Below, piece after piece: positions 1-7,752 of a stretch of DNA of 64,000 nucleotides. The stretch's first letter is position 1. Each line of letters starts with the position of its first letter. The stretch is from Tsukamurella sputi (GTDB lineage: Bacteria; Actinomycetota; Actinomycetes; Mycobacteriales; Mycobacteriaceae): positions 1 to 64,000 of the forward strand of contig NZ_VIGV01000008.1 in NCBI RefSeq assembly GCF_007858445.1. The letters are read 5' to 3'. Made by a program: the position numbers and the translations under genes. Under the pieces are notes generated by a model. It saw only the letters and a program-made list of their open reading frames with translations. It was not told the origin of the DNA and did no database searches.

Positions 1-127
1 CGGCGTGCTCGCCGTGGCTGAAATTCAGGCGCGCAACATCCATGCCCTCCTCCACGAGAGCAAGGACCTTCTCATCGGTTCCGACAGCAGGGCCCAGGGT
101 GCAGACGATCTTGGTTCGACGAGTCAC
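1..127 (-). CDS. pyk: Pyruvate kinase, N-terminal fragment (cut by window edge)
   Basis: The last step of glycolysis: phosphoenolpyruvate plus ADP to pyruvate plus ATP, in the cytosol. Only 42 residues are in the window. They begin [16 protein letters not shown] and end in [14 protein letters not shown], the hallmark opening of pyruvate kinase. The GTG start at 127 lies 7 nt after a good -10 hexamer (TACGTT), so the message is probably leaderless. The gene is transcribed away from the SorC-family regulator next to it and carries that regulator's putative operator upstream. Confidence 0.95.
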   Translation of the reverse strand, partial: MTRRTKIVCTLGPAVGTDEKVLALVEEGMDVARLNFSHGEHA

Positions 128-134
128 AGGACGC

Positions 135-163
135 AACGTATGCACCCCGCCACGGCGTGACAA
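135..163 (-). promoter_or_regulatory. pyk promoter
   Basis: On the minus strand: -35 TTGTCA (163-158), 17-bp spacer, -10 TACGTT (140-135), then 7 nt to the GTG start at 127. The match to sigma-A consensus is good and the predicted start of transcription coincides with the start codon. Confidence 0.7.
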
Positions 164-170
164 CCATCAC

Positions 171-182
171 GCCCATATGGGC
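171..182. promoter_or_regulatory. Palindromic operator GCCCATATGGGC upstream of pyk
   Basis: A perfect 12-bp palindrome ending 7 bp upstream of the pyk -35 box. The same 12-mer occurs at 1219-1230, again exactly 7 bp upstream of the pfkA -35 box. The gene between the two copies encodes a SorC-family regulator, the obvious candidate ligand. Centred about 50 bp before the predicted transcription start, the site suits an activator better than a simple repressor. The regulator assignment is inference. Confidence 0.65.
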
Positions 183-183
183 A

Positions 184-1146
184 TCAGGCCCGATCGGCGG
201 ATTCCTCCGGCGCGACGCGCAGCAGCGAGATCGCGGTCTCCCGATCGGTGACGAGCGACGTCACCACCCCGCTGATCAGGCTCGCGCGAATGGCCTCGAC
301 CTTCTGGTGACCTCCGGCGATGGCGATCACCTCATCGACGGCGGCCAGCTCGCGGTAGGAGATCGCCAACGTGCGGCCGCTGTAGTTGGTGCGCACCGGC
401 CGCCCTTCGGCATCGAACTGGATGGCGCACAGCTCGGCAGCCACGTTCAGCGAATCCAGTTCCGCCCGGCCCTGATCCGAGAGCATCGCGTACACCTGCG
501 AGCCCGTCAGATCCAGGCTCCCCACGGCGACCACCGCCACCGTGATCCGCTTCCACAGGTCCATCGCGGCCGCGACGCCGGGCTGCCGCGCGAGCGCCGC
601 CTTCATGCGCTGGTCCGACATGATCAGCGGCGCGTAGATCGGATACTGCGGCCCCCGCGAGACCGAGGTCAGCTGGCGCACGAGATCCACCGAGCTGGCC
701 TGGACGTCGCCGACCACGCCCGACATCTGAACGATGGTGCAGGGCGGCAGGTCCCGGACGTGCTGCGCCATCGCATCGAGGGTGCGTCCCCATCCGACGC
801 CGAGCACGTCCGTCTCGGTCAGGACTTCGCTGAGGAGGTCCGCGGCCACGCGCCCGAGCCCGTGCCGCAGTCCGTCGAAGTCGGTGAAGGAGCCGGTCGC
901 GACCAGCGCCCGGCGCAGTCCGTAAGCGCGTCGCAGCCGCTCGGAGAGGTCCGCCTCGATCGCGGCGTCCGTGTTGATCTCGATGCGGACCAGCCCGGAC
1001 TCGAGGCAGGCATCCAGGATCCGGGCCACCTTGTACCGGGAGAGCCCGTACTCGGCGCCGATCTCCATCTTCGACTTCCCGTCGAAGTAGAACCGCCGCG
1101 CGATCGCTGCGGCACGGACCACCTCGGCCGGCCCCATGGACCCCAT
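184..1146 (-). CDS. SorC/DeoR-type sugar-phosphate-binding transcriptional regulator
   Basis: Predicted cytosolic regulator of 320 aa. An N-terminal helix-turn-helix (about residues 15-50, with KMEIGAEYGLSRYKVARIL) precedes a sugar-binding SorC domain that fills the rest, as in CggR, DeoR and SorC proteins that sense phosphorylated sugars. An upstream in-frame ATG at 1224 exists, but the ATG at 1146 is preceded by a strong GAGGAGG at 5-nt spacing and is preferred. Its neighbours are pyk and pfkA, each with the same palindrome before its promoter. I infer a glycolysis regulator sensing a hexose or triose phosphate; the ligand and the sign of regulation cannot be read from the sequence. Confidence 0.88.
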   Translation of the reverse strand: MGSMGPAEVVRAAAIARRFYFDGKSKMEIGAEYGLSRYKVARILDACLESGLVRIEINTDAAIEADLSERLRRAYGLRRALVATGSFTDFDGLRHGLGRVAADLLSEVLTETDVLGVGWGRTLDAMAQHVRDLPPCTIVQMSGVVGDVQASSVDLVRQLTSVSRGPQYPIYAPLIMSDQRMKAALARQPGVAAAMDLWKRITVAVVAVGSLDLTGSQVYAMLSDQGRAELDSLNVAAELCAIQFDAEGRPVRTNYSGRTLAISYRELAAVDEVIAIAGGHQKVEAIRASLISGVVTSLVTDRETAISLLRVAPEESADRA

Positions 1147-1216
1147 CACTGCCTCCTCAGGGCGCCCAGGACGGCCGCCCGCCGCGTTCCAGCGTAGATC
1201 CTTCATGCCCGATTCG

Positions 1217-1232
1217 GCGCCCATATGGGCGC
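1217..1232. promoter_or_regulatory. Extended palindromic operator between the SorC regulator and pfkA
   Basis: Perfect 16-bp palindrome GCGCCCATATGGGCGC. Its 12-bp core equals the site upstream of pyk. Measured from the core, 7 bp separate it from the pfkA -35 box, the same as at pyk. It lies about 70 bp upstream of the regulator's own start, so it could also serve autoregulation. Confidence 0.65.
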
Positions 1233-1237
1233 GGCCG

Positions 1238-1266
1238 TTGTCGAAACGTTCCGATCCCCGTGTGAT
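1238..1266 (+). promoter_or_regulatory. pfkA promoter
   Basis: -35 TTGTCG (1238-1243), 17-bp spacer, weak -10 TGTGAT (1261-1266). The -35 and spacer length match the pyk promoter. The predicted transcript starts near 1273 and leaves a leader of about 47 nt; GGGGATGAGGA just before the ATG at 1320 can serve as ribosome binding site. Confidence 0.55.
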
Positions 1267-1319
1267 GGGCGGGTACGACGGGGCCGAACGCCCTGTTCCT
1301 ACCGCGAAGGGGATGAGGA

Positions 1320-2375
1320 ATGCGTATCGGAGTGCTGACCGGTGGTGGTGATTGTCCGGGGTTGAACGCGGTGATTCGGGCGGTGGTGCGGACGAGTGAT
1401 TCGCGGTACGGGTCGGCGGTGGTGGGTTTTCAGGATGGTTGGCGTGGGTTGTTGGAGGACCGGCGGGTGCAGTTGTCCAACGATGATCGCAATGATCGTT
1501 TGTTGACCAAGGGCGGGACGATGTTGGGGACGGCGCGGACGCATCCTGATGTGTTGCGGGCGGGTTTGGATCGGATCAGGCGGACTCTTGATGACAATGG
1601 GATCGATGTGCTCATTCCGATCGGTGGGGAGGGCACGTTGACGGCGGCGTCGTGGTTGGCGGAGGAGGGGGTGCCCGTCGTGGGGGTGCCGAAGACGATC
1701 GACAACGACATCGACTGCACGGATGTGACGTTCGGTTTCGATACGGCGTTGACGATCGCGACGGATGCGATCGACCGGTTGCATTCGACGGCGGAGTCGC
1801 ACCAGCGGGTGATGATCGTGGAGGTGATGGGTCGGCACGCGGGGTGGATCGCGTTGAACTCGGGGTTGGCGTCGGGGGCGCACATGGTGCTGATTCCGGA
1901 GGTGCCCTTCGATGTGGAGGAGGTGTGCCGGTTGATCAAGCGGCGGTTCCAGCGGGGGCATTCGAGTTTCATCGTGGTCGTCGCGGAGGGCGCGAAGCCT
2001 GCGGAGGGGTCGATGGAGCTGCGTGTGGGTGGTACCGATGAGTTCGGGCATGAGCGGTTCACGGGTGTGGCGCATCAGTTGGGGGTGGAGATCGAGAAGC
2101 GGATCAACAAGGAGGTCCGTACGACGGTGCTCGGGCATGTGCAGCGTGGTGGTACTCCGACGCCGGCGGATCGGGTGCTCGCCACGCGCTACGGTGTCAA
2201 CGCCGCTGATGCGGCGCATGCCGGCAAGGTCGGGCAGATGGTCTCGCTGCGTGGCACGCAGATCGGGTTGGTCCCGCTCGCGGATGCGGTCAAGCAGCTC
2301 AAACGGGTGCCCCGAGACCGCTACGACGACGCCGCCGAGTTCTTCAAGACGCCTGCGTCCTCACGCGACCGCTGA
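1320..2375 (+). CDS. pfkA: 6-phosphofructokinase
   Basis: Phosphorylates fructose 6-phosphate to fructose 1,6-bisphosphate, the committed step of glycolysis. 351 aa. Motifs: GGGDCPGLN (8-16), GGEGTL (102-107), PKTIDND (124-130), MGRHAG. Gly105 is the residue type linked to ATP use, whereas Lys125 is often seen in pyrophosphate-type enzymes; this Gly/Lys pair occurs in actinomycete ATP enzymes, so ATP is the likely donor. Codon use is odd: up to about 2180 it favours TTG, GGG, GGT and GTG, then switches abruptly to the C-ending style of its neighbours, as if the 5' part came from elsewhere. Confidence 0.95.
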   Translation: MRIGVLTGGGDCPGLNAVIRAVVRTSDSRYGSAVVGFQDGWRGLLEDRRVQLSNDDRNDRLLTKGGTMLGTARTHPDVLRAGLDRIRRTLDDNGIDVLIPIGGEGTLTAASWLAEEGVPVVGVPKTIDNDIDCTDVTFGFDTALTIATDAIDRLHSTAESHQRVMIVEVMGRHAGWIALNSGLASGAHMVLIPEVPFDVEEVCRLIKRRFQRGHSSFIVVVAEGAKPAEGSMELRVGGTDEFGHERFTGVAHQLGVEIEKRINKEVRTTVLGHVQRGGTPTPADRVLATRYGVNAADAAHAGKVGQMVSLRGTQIGLVPLADAVKQLKRVPRDRYDDAAEFFKTPASSRDR

Positions 2376-2453
2376 CTCCCTCCACTGCATCGGGGGTTTC
2401 TCGGCTTCGGGCCATCGCGTGGCCGCGATCGCCGAGCGCTCGTCGTCGGCTCC

Positions 2454-2484
2454 TTGACTTAGAGCGCACTCGAAGGCTTAGCGT
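2454..2484 (+). promoter_or_regulatory. MerR-type promoter with 19-bp spacer and dyad
   Basis: -35 TTGACT (2454-2459) and -10 TAGCGT (2479-2484) are separated by 19 bp, the over-long spacing typical of promoters activated by MerR proteins. The spacer holds an imperfect inverted repeat TTAGAG-CGCA-CTCGAA (2459-2474; one mismatched pair per arm). The following GTG at 2492 is 7 nt past the -10, so the merR message looks leaderless. Confidence 0.65.
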
Positions 2485-2491
2485 TGCTCAC

Positions 2492-2992
2492 GTGGCCGCA
2501 CTCACCGACGAAATCAACGCACTGCTGGCAGGACACGACCCGCTGCCCACACTGGACGAATTGCTCGCCGGCCCCGCACACGAGGGGCCGCTGACGGTGG
2601 CGGAGATGTCGGAACTCGTCGGCGTCTCGGGCCACACACTGCGGTACTACGAGCGGATCGGCCTGGTCACCGTCGACCGGGACGGCGCGGGGCACCGGCG
2701 TTACGGCCCGCGGGCCATCTCGCGGGTGATGTTCCTGACCAGGCTCCGCCTGTCCGGCATGCCGATCGCCGACATCACCGAGTACATCGCGATGGTCGAA
2801 GCGGGTCCCGGCACCGAGCCGGCCCGGCTCGCCCTACTGCAGGCGCATCGCTCGCGCGTCGCCGCACAGATCGAGGAGCTCAAGTACTCGCTCGCCGTCA
2901 TCGACTACAAGATCACGACCTACGGCGGCGCGCTCGGCGACTGCGCCGGAGCCACGGCCACCGTCGAAAACCATGAACCCCAGGAGGACTGA
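2492..2992 (+). CDS. MerR-family transcriptional regulator
   Basis: 166 aa. The winged helix-turn-helix runs from about residue 31 (LTVAEMSELVGVSGHTLRYY), followed by RIGLV and RYGPRAISRVMFLTRLR and a dimerising helix containing IEELKYSLAVIDYKI. The C-terminal tail has a single Cys and no metal-binding cluster, so an organic ligand or electrophile is more likely than a metal. It is followed by an aldo-keto reductase with a 1-bp gap, a common MerR target pairing. Start GTG at 2492 chosen from the promoter position; the promoter itself has MerR geometry, implying autoregulation. Confidence 0.85.
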   Translation: MAALTDEINALLAGHDPLPTLDELLAGPAHEGPLTVAEMSELVGVSGHTLRYYERIGLVTVDRDGAGHRRYGPRAISRVMFLTRLRLSGMPIADITEYIAMVEAGPGTEPARLALLQAHRSRVAAQIEELKYSLAVIDYKITTYGGALGDCAGATATVENHEPQED

Positions 2993-2993
2993 C

Positions 2994-3977
2994 ATGCTTC
3001 CCATCCGCTCGCTCGGCGACCTGCAGGTCTCGGCCCTCGGCCTCGGCTGCATGGGCATGAGCCACGCCTATGGAACTCCCGACCTCGACGAGTCCCGCGC
3101 CACCCTCGAGGCGGCGCTCGACGCCGGTGTGACCCTCTTCGACACCGCCGACATGTACGGCAACGGCGCCAACGAGGAGTTCCTCGCGCCCTTCGTGCAG
3201 GCCCACCGCGACCGCATCGTGCTCGCCACCAAGTTCGGCTTCGTCAACGATGAGAATCAGCGGCCGATCGGCATCGACGGGCGGCCGGAGCGCGTGGCCG
3301 CGTGCGTCGACGCCTCGCTGCGCCGCCTCGGCGTCGACGTGATCGACCTCTACTACCTGCACCGTATCGACCCGCAGGTGCCCGTCGAGGAGACGGTGGG
3401 CGCGATGGCCGAGCAGGTCGCCGCGGGCAAGGTCCGCGCACTCGGCCTCTCGGAGGCGAGCGCCGAGGACATCCGCAAGGCCGCCTCCGTCCACCCCATC
3501 GCCGCGCTCCAATCGGAGTTCTCAATCTTCACCCGGGACGTCGAGGACGGTCCGCTGCAGGCCGCGCGCGAGGTCGGCGCGGGCCTGGTGCCGTTCAGCC
3601 CACTCGGACGCGGCCTCCTCACCGCGGACCGCGCTGCGATCGTCGCGGCCCTGCAGGGCGACGACTTCCGCACCACCATCCCCCGCTGGCAGGGCGAGAA
3701 CCTCGAGGCGAACCTGCGGCTCGTGGACCGGATCGACGACCTCGCGGCGGAGCTCTCGTCCGATGGGGCGACGGTGACCGCCGCCCAGGTCGCGCTCGCG
3801 TGGGTGCTGGCGCAGGGTGACGACGTGGTGCCGATCCCCGGCACCACGCGCCGCAACCACCTCGCGGACAACCTCGGCGCCGCGGACGTCGTGCTCAGCG
3901 CGGCGCAGCTCGCCGGGCTGACCGAGCTCTCCGCCGTCGGCAGCCGCCTGCCGCAGCGCACGCTGCAGCAGCGCTGA
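2994..3977 (+). CDS. Aldo/keto reductase
   Basis: NADPH-dependent carbonyl reductase of about 327 aa with a TIM-barrel fold. The catalytic tetrad is visible as Asp and Tyr in FDTADMYG, Lys in LATKFG and His in YYLHRID; the cofactor end has VPIPGTTRR. The ATG at 2994 sits 5 nt after AGGAGGAC inside the merR stop region and is preferred to an in-frame start at 2973 that would overlap merR. Co-transcription with merR suggests induction by a reactive aldehyde or similar compound; the substrate is unknown. Confidence 0.9.
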   Translation: MLPIRSLGDLQVSALGLGCMGMSHAYGTPDLDESRATLEAALDAGVTLFDTADMYGNGANEEFLAPFVQAHRDRIVLATKFGFVNDENQRPIGIDGRPERVAACVDASLRRLGVDVIDLYYLHRIDPQVPVEETVGAMAEQVAAGKVRALGLSEASAEDIRKAASVHPIAALQSEFSIFTRDVEDGPLQAAREVGAGLVPFSPLGRGLLTADRAAIVAALQGDDFRTTIPRWQGENLEANLRLVDRIDDLAAELSSDGATVTAAQVALAWVLAQGDDVVPIPGTTRRNHLADNLGAADVVLSAAQLAGLTELSAVGSRLPQRTLQQR

Positions 3978-4038
3978 TCGGCGCTCGGACCAACCGCTCG
4001 GCAAGGGGATACCAAGGGGTCCGGTCGATCGTGGACGT

Positions 4039-4059
4039 CAGCGGGGAGGCGCCCCGCTG
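4039..4059 (+). terminator. Hairpin after the aldo/keto reductase
   Basis: CAGCGGGG and CCCCGCTG form a perfect 8-bp stem with a 5-nt loop, about 60 nt past the reductase stop. No T run follows, as is usual for actinobacterial terminators. It ends 17 nt before the next start codon and could instead affect translation there. Confidence 0.5.
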
Positions 4060-4076
4060 GAATCCGGGAGAGATCG

Positions 4077-4496
4077 ATGCATCCACACCTGATGCAGGGG
4101 CAGACGCAGCGCGCGACGGGGCAGATCCGGCTCCACTGCCAGCGGGGTCGACGCGGGTTCTGGCAACGATTCAACCGCATGGATCGGATCGGCGAATTCC
4201 TCTGGAGCCGCAACCCGCTCGATCTCTTCGGGTGGCTGGAATTCGATGGCCCAGAGGTTTGGGCCACTGTGGACGGCTTGGTCAAGCAGTGGCCGCTGGC
4301 GACGATGTGGAGAACGAACACGCTGACGGTGGAGGCGGGCGATCGACTGCTGCGCGTCGCCTGCAACACGGACAATGCCACCTTCACTTGGCTGTACCTG
4401 CCCGTTCGTGTGCTCCCCGAGCAGACGGTGGACGTCTACTACACCGCGCCGCGCGCGAAAGGCGTGCCCGCCACGCTCGGCTTCACGCCGTCCTGA
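4077..4496 (+). CDS. Hypothetical protein
   Basis: 139 aa, family not recognised. No signal peptide or membrane helix. The ATG at 4077 follows GGGAGAG at good spacing. The first 33 residues are basic and His/Gln/Arg-rich; the remainder, from MDRIGEFLWSRNPLDLF, looks like a compact domain with beta-strand-like stretches (FTWLYLPVRVLPEQTVDVYY). It sits alone between the reductase and an oppositely oriented transporter and ends 6 bp before that gene's stop. Codon use is less C-biased than the neighbours at its start. Confidence 0.55.
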   Translation: MHPHLMQGQTQRATGQIRLHCQRGRRGFWQRFNRMDRIGEFLWSRNPLDLFGWLEFDGPEVWATVDGLVKQWPLATMWRTNTLTVEAGDRLLRVACNTDNATFTWLYLPVRVLPEQTVDVYYTAPRAKGVPATLGFTPS

Positions 4497-4502
4497 CGGG
4501 CA

Positions 4503-5618
4503 TCAGGCGGGAACGCGCGGACTCGCCCACCGCGCGACCGCGGCTAGCGCGGCGGCCGCCACGAGCACGCCGCCGGCGGTGAGGAAGGCCGCGTCGTAGC
4601 CGTCGCCGAGCATCGGCGCGACGACGAGCGGGCCCACGATCTGACCGACGCCGTACCCGGCGGTGAGCACCGCGGCCGAGCGCGGGATGCCGATCCGCGC
4701 GCCCGCCTCCATCGACAGCATCACCGCGCCGATGAAGGTGCCGCCGAAGAGCACCGCCGAGACCGCGGCCGCCGCCGGCCCCCGGACCAGGGCGGGCAGC
4801 ACCGCCGAGATCACCTGCAGGAGCAGCGCGATCACCAGCAGGGTCTCCGCGGAACGGTACCGGCGCAGCCGCGCCCAGATCAGCGGCGAGACCGCGGCGG
4901 CCAGGCCGACGATCACCCACGCGGCCGGCCCCTCCCAGGGCCGGCCGCCCACGGCGACGGCGGCGACGAGGAAGGTGCCGAGCACGATGTACCCGAGCCC
5001 CTCCAAGAAGTAGCTGACCCCGAGCGCCCACCCGGCGACGCCGGGCCGGGGCGGGGCGGCACCGTCGGGCCGGGGGACGGCGGCGGTCGCACCGGGCGGG
5101 AGCCGCCACGCGAACGCCCCGAAGGCCGCGGTGGCGAGGGCCGCGACCCACCACAGGGCGCGCCAGCCGACGACCTCGCCGAGCCCGACGATGAGAAGTC
5201 CCGATGCGGCGATCCCCACGCCCACACCGCAGAAGGCGACGCCGGCGGCCGCGGTGCCGGCGACGGCTCCGGCGCAGTAGACGAAGACGACCGCGCTGGC
5301 GAGGCCCGCGATCAGCCGCACCCCGGACCACAGCGGCACGTTCACTGCGAGAACCATCGCGATCTCGCTGGCCACCAGCGCCAACAGCGAGGCCCGCAGC
5401 AACGCCGTGCTGCGGGCCAGGCGCGGCCAGATCGCCAGCGCAAGCGCGCCGAGGAAGTAGCCGAGGTAGTTGAACGTGGCGACGATCGCCGTGGAGCTCG
5501 GCGAGATACCCGCCTGCTCCTGCATGAGCGGGAGGATCGGCGTGTAGACGAACCGCCCCAGACCCATCGCGGCCGCGAGCCCGGCCAGGGCACCGAATCC
5601 GAGCTGCCGCGTATTCAC
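4503..5618 (-). CDS. MFS transporter, YbfB/YjiJ type
   Basis: 371 aa integral membrane protein with about 12 predicted helices. It opens with a long hydrophobic segment and MGLGRFVYTPILPLM, the characteristic start of the YbfB/YjiJ branch of the major facilitator superfamily, and has two pseudo-symmetric halves split by a hydrophilic loop near residues 175-195. Substrate unknown. It starts 9 bp after the stop of the preceding DHA2-type pump gene, so the two pumps probably share a transcript and the divergent TetR regulator. Confidence 0.82.
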   Translation of the reverse strand: MNTRQLGFGALAGLAAAMGLGRFVYTPILPLMQEQAGISPSSTAIVATFNYLGYFLGALALAIWPRLARSTALLRASLLALVASEIAMVLAVNVPLWSGVRLIAGLASAVVFVYCAGAVAGTAAAGVAFCGVGVGIAASGLLIVGLGEVVGWRALWWVAALATAAFGAFAWRLPPGATAAVPRPDGAAPPRPGVAGWALGVSYFLEGLGYIVLGTFLVAAVAVGGRPWEGPAAWVIVGLAAAVSPLIWARLRRYRSAETLLVIALLLQVISAVLPALVRGPAAAAVSAVLFGGTFIGAVMLSMEAGARIGIPRSAAVLTAGYGVGQIVGPLVVAPMLGDGYDAAFLTAGGVLVAAAALAAVARWASPRVPA

Positions 5619-5627
5619 TACGGCAGT

Positions 5628-7010
5628 CTAACGAGCGGACCGCTCCCCCTTCGCGGGGAGGAGCAGCGCGATCGCGAAAGCGGCCGCCACGAGCCCGGCG
5701 CTCACCATCAACGCCGCGCGGTACCCCGGCAGGACGGTGCCGCCGCCGTTCATCGCGGCCGCCACCGTCACCAGGATCGCGAGGCCGAGGGCGCCGCCGA
5801 CCTGCCGGAAAGTGTTCAGCACTCCCGAGACCATCCCCGCGGCCGACGGAGCCACCGCCGAGGTCGCGATGTTCGGCAGGGGGAGGAAGACCATGCCGAT
5901 GCCCACCGAGGTCACCAGCGACGGGATCAGGACCGCGGTGAGGAAGTCGCCGTCCGCGGGCAGCGGGGAGAAGAGCAGGAAGCCGACGGTCGCGAGCGCG
6001 GTGCCGATCGCCACCACGCGGCGCTCGCCGATCCTCGGCACCAGCCGGGTCGCGATCTGCACCGCCGCGACGATGCCGAACGAGAAGGGTAGGAACATCA
6101 GTCCGGTCTTGGTGGCCGAATACCCCAGGCCCATCTGGAGATAGAGGGAGACGAAGTAGAAGGCGCCGAACTGGCCGGCGACCACGAACGCGAAGACCAG
6201 GCACGGCACCAGCACCTCGCGCCGGCCGAGCACGCGGAAGTCGACCAGCGGCACCGTCGTGCGCCGCTCGACGATCACGAACGCCGCGAGCAGTACCGCC
6301 GCGACGACGAACCACCCCAGCGTGCTGGCGCTCCCCCACCCGTTGTCGGTGGCCGCGACGATGCCGTACGCCAGCGCCGTCAGCCCGATGGTCGCGAGGA
6401 CACCTCCGGCCCAATCGGTTCGACGGTCCGCGCCCTCCACCGGCCCGGGCGCGGCGTGGGTCAGCGCCAGGCCGAGCACCGAGACGACGGCGCCACAGGC
6501 GATGACGGTGCGCCAACCGAAGGCGTCGGTGAGCACACCCGAGAGCACCACGCCGACCGCGCCACCGACCGAGGCGCCGATCGCGATGGCGGCGAAGCCT
6601 TTCGCGCGCTGCGCGGGCTCGCGGAAGGTGAGCGCGATCGAGGTGATCGCGGCCGGCGCGATCGCCGCGGCCCCGATGCCTTGCAGCGCCCGCACGACGA
6701 TCACCTGCCACGGCTCCTGACACGGGTAGGCACCGAGCGAGGCGACCGTGAACAGCGCGAAACCGAACCTGAGCAGGGAGCGCGGGCCGAACCGGTCGGA
6801 CAGTCGGCCGGCCAGGAGCAGCAGTCCGCCGAAGACGATGGCGTAGGCGTTGACGACCCACGACAGGCCCTGCGGACTGAAGTGGACGTCGTCGCGGATC
6901 GCCCGGAGCGCGACGTTGGTGACGGAGGCGTCGAAGGCGACGAGGAACTGCGACAGTGCCGCCAGGAGTAGCGCGGCTCCCGTCCGACTTTTTTGTGTAT
7001 CGAGTAACAT
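5628..7010 (-). CDS. MFS drug-efflux transporter, DHA2 (14-helix) type
   Basis: About 460 aa. AFDASVTNVALRAI in helix 1, GGLLLLAGRLSDRFGPR in the loop 2-3 motif A, and GFGA-like central helices fit the proton-driven DHA2 multidrug exporters. The ATG at 7010 (MLLDTQKS) is chosen; a TTG at 7019 adds three residues. It is divergent from a TetR-type regulator whose start is about 60 bp away, the classic regulator/pump pairing, and followed by a second MFS gene. The promoter region around 6990-7020 is AT-rich compared with its surroundings. Confidence 0.85.
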   Translation of the reverse strand: MLLDTQKSRTGAALLLAALSQFLVAFDASVTNVALRAIRDDVHFSPQGLSWVVNAYAIVFGGLLLLAGRLSDRFGPRSLLRFGFALFTVASLGAYPCQEPWQVIVVRALQGIGAAAIAPAAITSIALTFREPAQRAKGFAAIAIGASVGGAVGVVLSGVLTDAFGWRTVIACGAVVSVLGLALTHAAPGPVEGADRRTDWAGGVLATIGLTALAYGIVAATDNGWGSASTLGWFVVAAVLLAAFVIVERRTTVPLVDFRVLGRREVLVPCLVFAFVVAGQFGAFYFVSLYLQMGLGYSATKTGLMFLPFSFGIVAAVQIATRLVPRIGERRVVAIGTALATVGFLLFSPLPADGDFLTAVLIPSLVTSVGIGMVFLPLPNIATSAVAPSAAGMVSGVLNTFRQVGGALGLAILVTVAAAMNGGGTVLPGYRAALMVSAGLVAAAFAIALLLPAKGERSAR

Positions 7011-7070
7011 AAATAGCAAGGGTAGCCTCAGTCACGGGCGTCCACAAGACCGTTCGGCCAGAATGTGGGG

Positions 7071-7742
7071 ATGCACCAGATCACGCCGCGCCGCGGGCGC
7101 CCGCCCAGCATCACGCGGGAGCAGATCGTCGAGCGGGCACTGCTCGTGCTCGACGAGGCCGGCGTCGACGGGCTGACGATGAAGTCGCTCGCCGGCGACC
7201 TGGGCGTGACGACCATGTCCCTCTACCGGCACGTGGACGACAAAGAGCATCTGCTCGCGCTCGCCCTCGACGCCATCGCGGAGCCCTTCGCGGCGATCGA
7301 CTTCCCCACCGAACCGCGCGAATGCATCCGGCTGGCGATGACCACGCTCTACGAGGCGCTCACGGCGCATCCGTGGGTTCCCGAGGCGCTCATCCGGCCG
7401 CAGCGGATCGGCCGCGGGGCACTCCTGCTGACCGACGCCGTGATGGGCGCGGCGTACCGGCTCACCGGCGACCGCGCCGCCGCGCTCGCGGCCTACCGCG
7501 CGCTCTGGAGCCTCACGCTGGGGAGCGTGCTCTCCCACCTGCGGCAGCGCGCGGAGGGCACGCCGCTCACCCACGAGCGCATGGACGAGATCGTCGGGAC
7601 GATGCCCGGCGATGCGGTGCCGAACCTGCGCGCGAGCGCCGAGCTCGACGCGGCACCGGCCACCGTCGACGATTTCGCCGCGAGCCTCGCGGCACTGATG
7701 ACGGGCCTGTTCGGGCCCGAGCCCCCGAGCCCGAGCGCCTAG
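7071..7742 (+). CDS. TetR-family transcriptional regulator (TetR_C type)
   Basis: About 223 aa. N-terminal helix-turn-helix: ITREQIVERALLVLDEAGVDGLTMKSLAGDLGVTTMSLYRHV. The C-terminal half has the AYRALWSLTLGS pattern of TetR_C ligand-binding domains. Either GTG 7065 or ATG 7071 could be used. Divergent from two MFS genes and probably their repressor, released by a drug-like molecule. Confidence 0.87.
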   Translation: MHQITPRRGRPPSITREQIVERALLVLDEAGVDGLTMKSLAGDLGVTTMSLYRHVDDKEHLLALALDAIAEPFAAIDFPTEPRECIRLAMTTLYEALTAHPWVPEALIRPQRIGRGALLLTDAVMGAAYRLTGDRAAALAAYRALWSLTLGSVLSHLRQRAEGTPLTHERMDEIVGTMPGDAVPNLRASAELDAAPATVDDFAASLAALMTGLFGPEPPSPSA

Positions 7743-7752
7743 CCCGAGACGT

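Noticed and set aside
184-1224. Long open frames antisense to the SorC gene (and the extra 26 N-terminal codons upstream of 1146)
   Set aside because: High GC leaves antisense frames open by chance. The SorC reading has motif support, and the strong ribosome site favours the start at 1146.
1299-2219. 306-codon open frame opposite pfkA
   Set aside because: It reflects the G/T-ending codons of pfkA read backwards (Arg/His/Pro-rich) and has no motif; kept only as a sign of the unusual codon use.
6985-7065. Possible TetR operator in the AT-rich gap between the TetR gene and the MFS pump
   Set aside because: I could not find a convincing inverted repeat; only weak symmetry around GTATCGAGTAAC.
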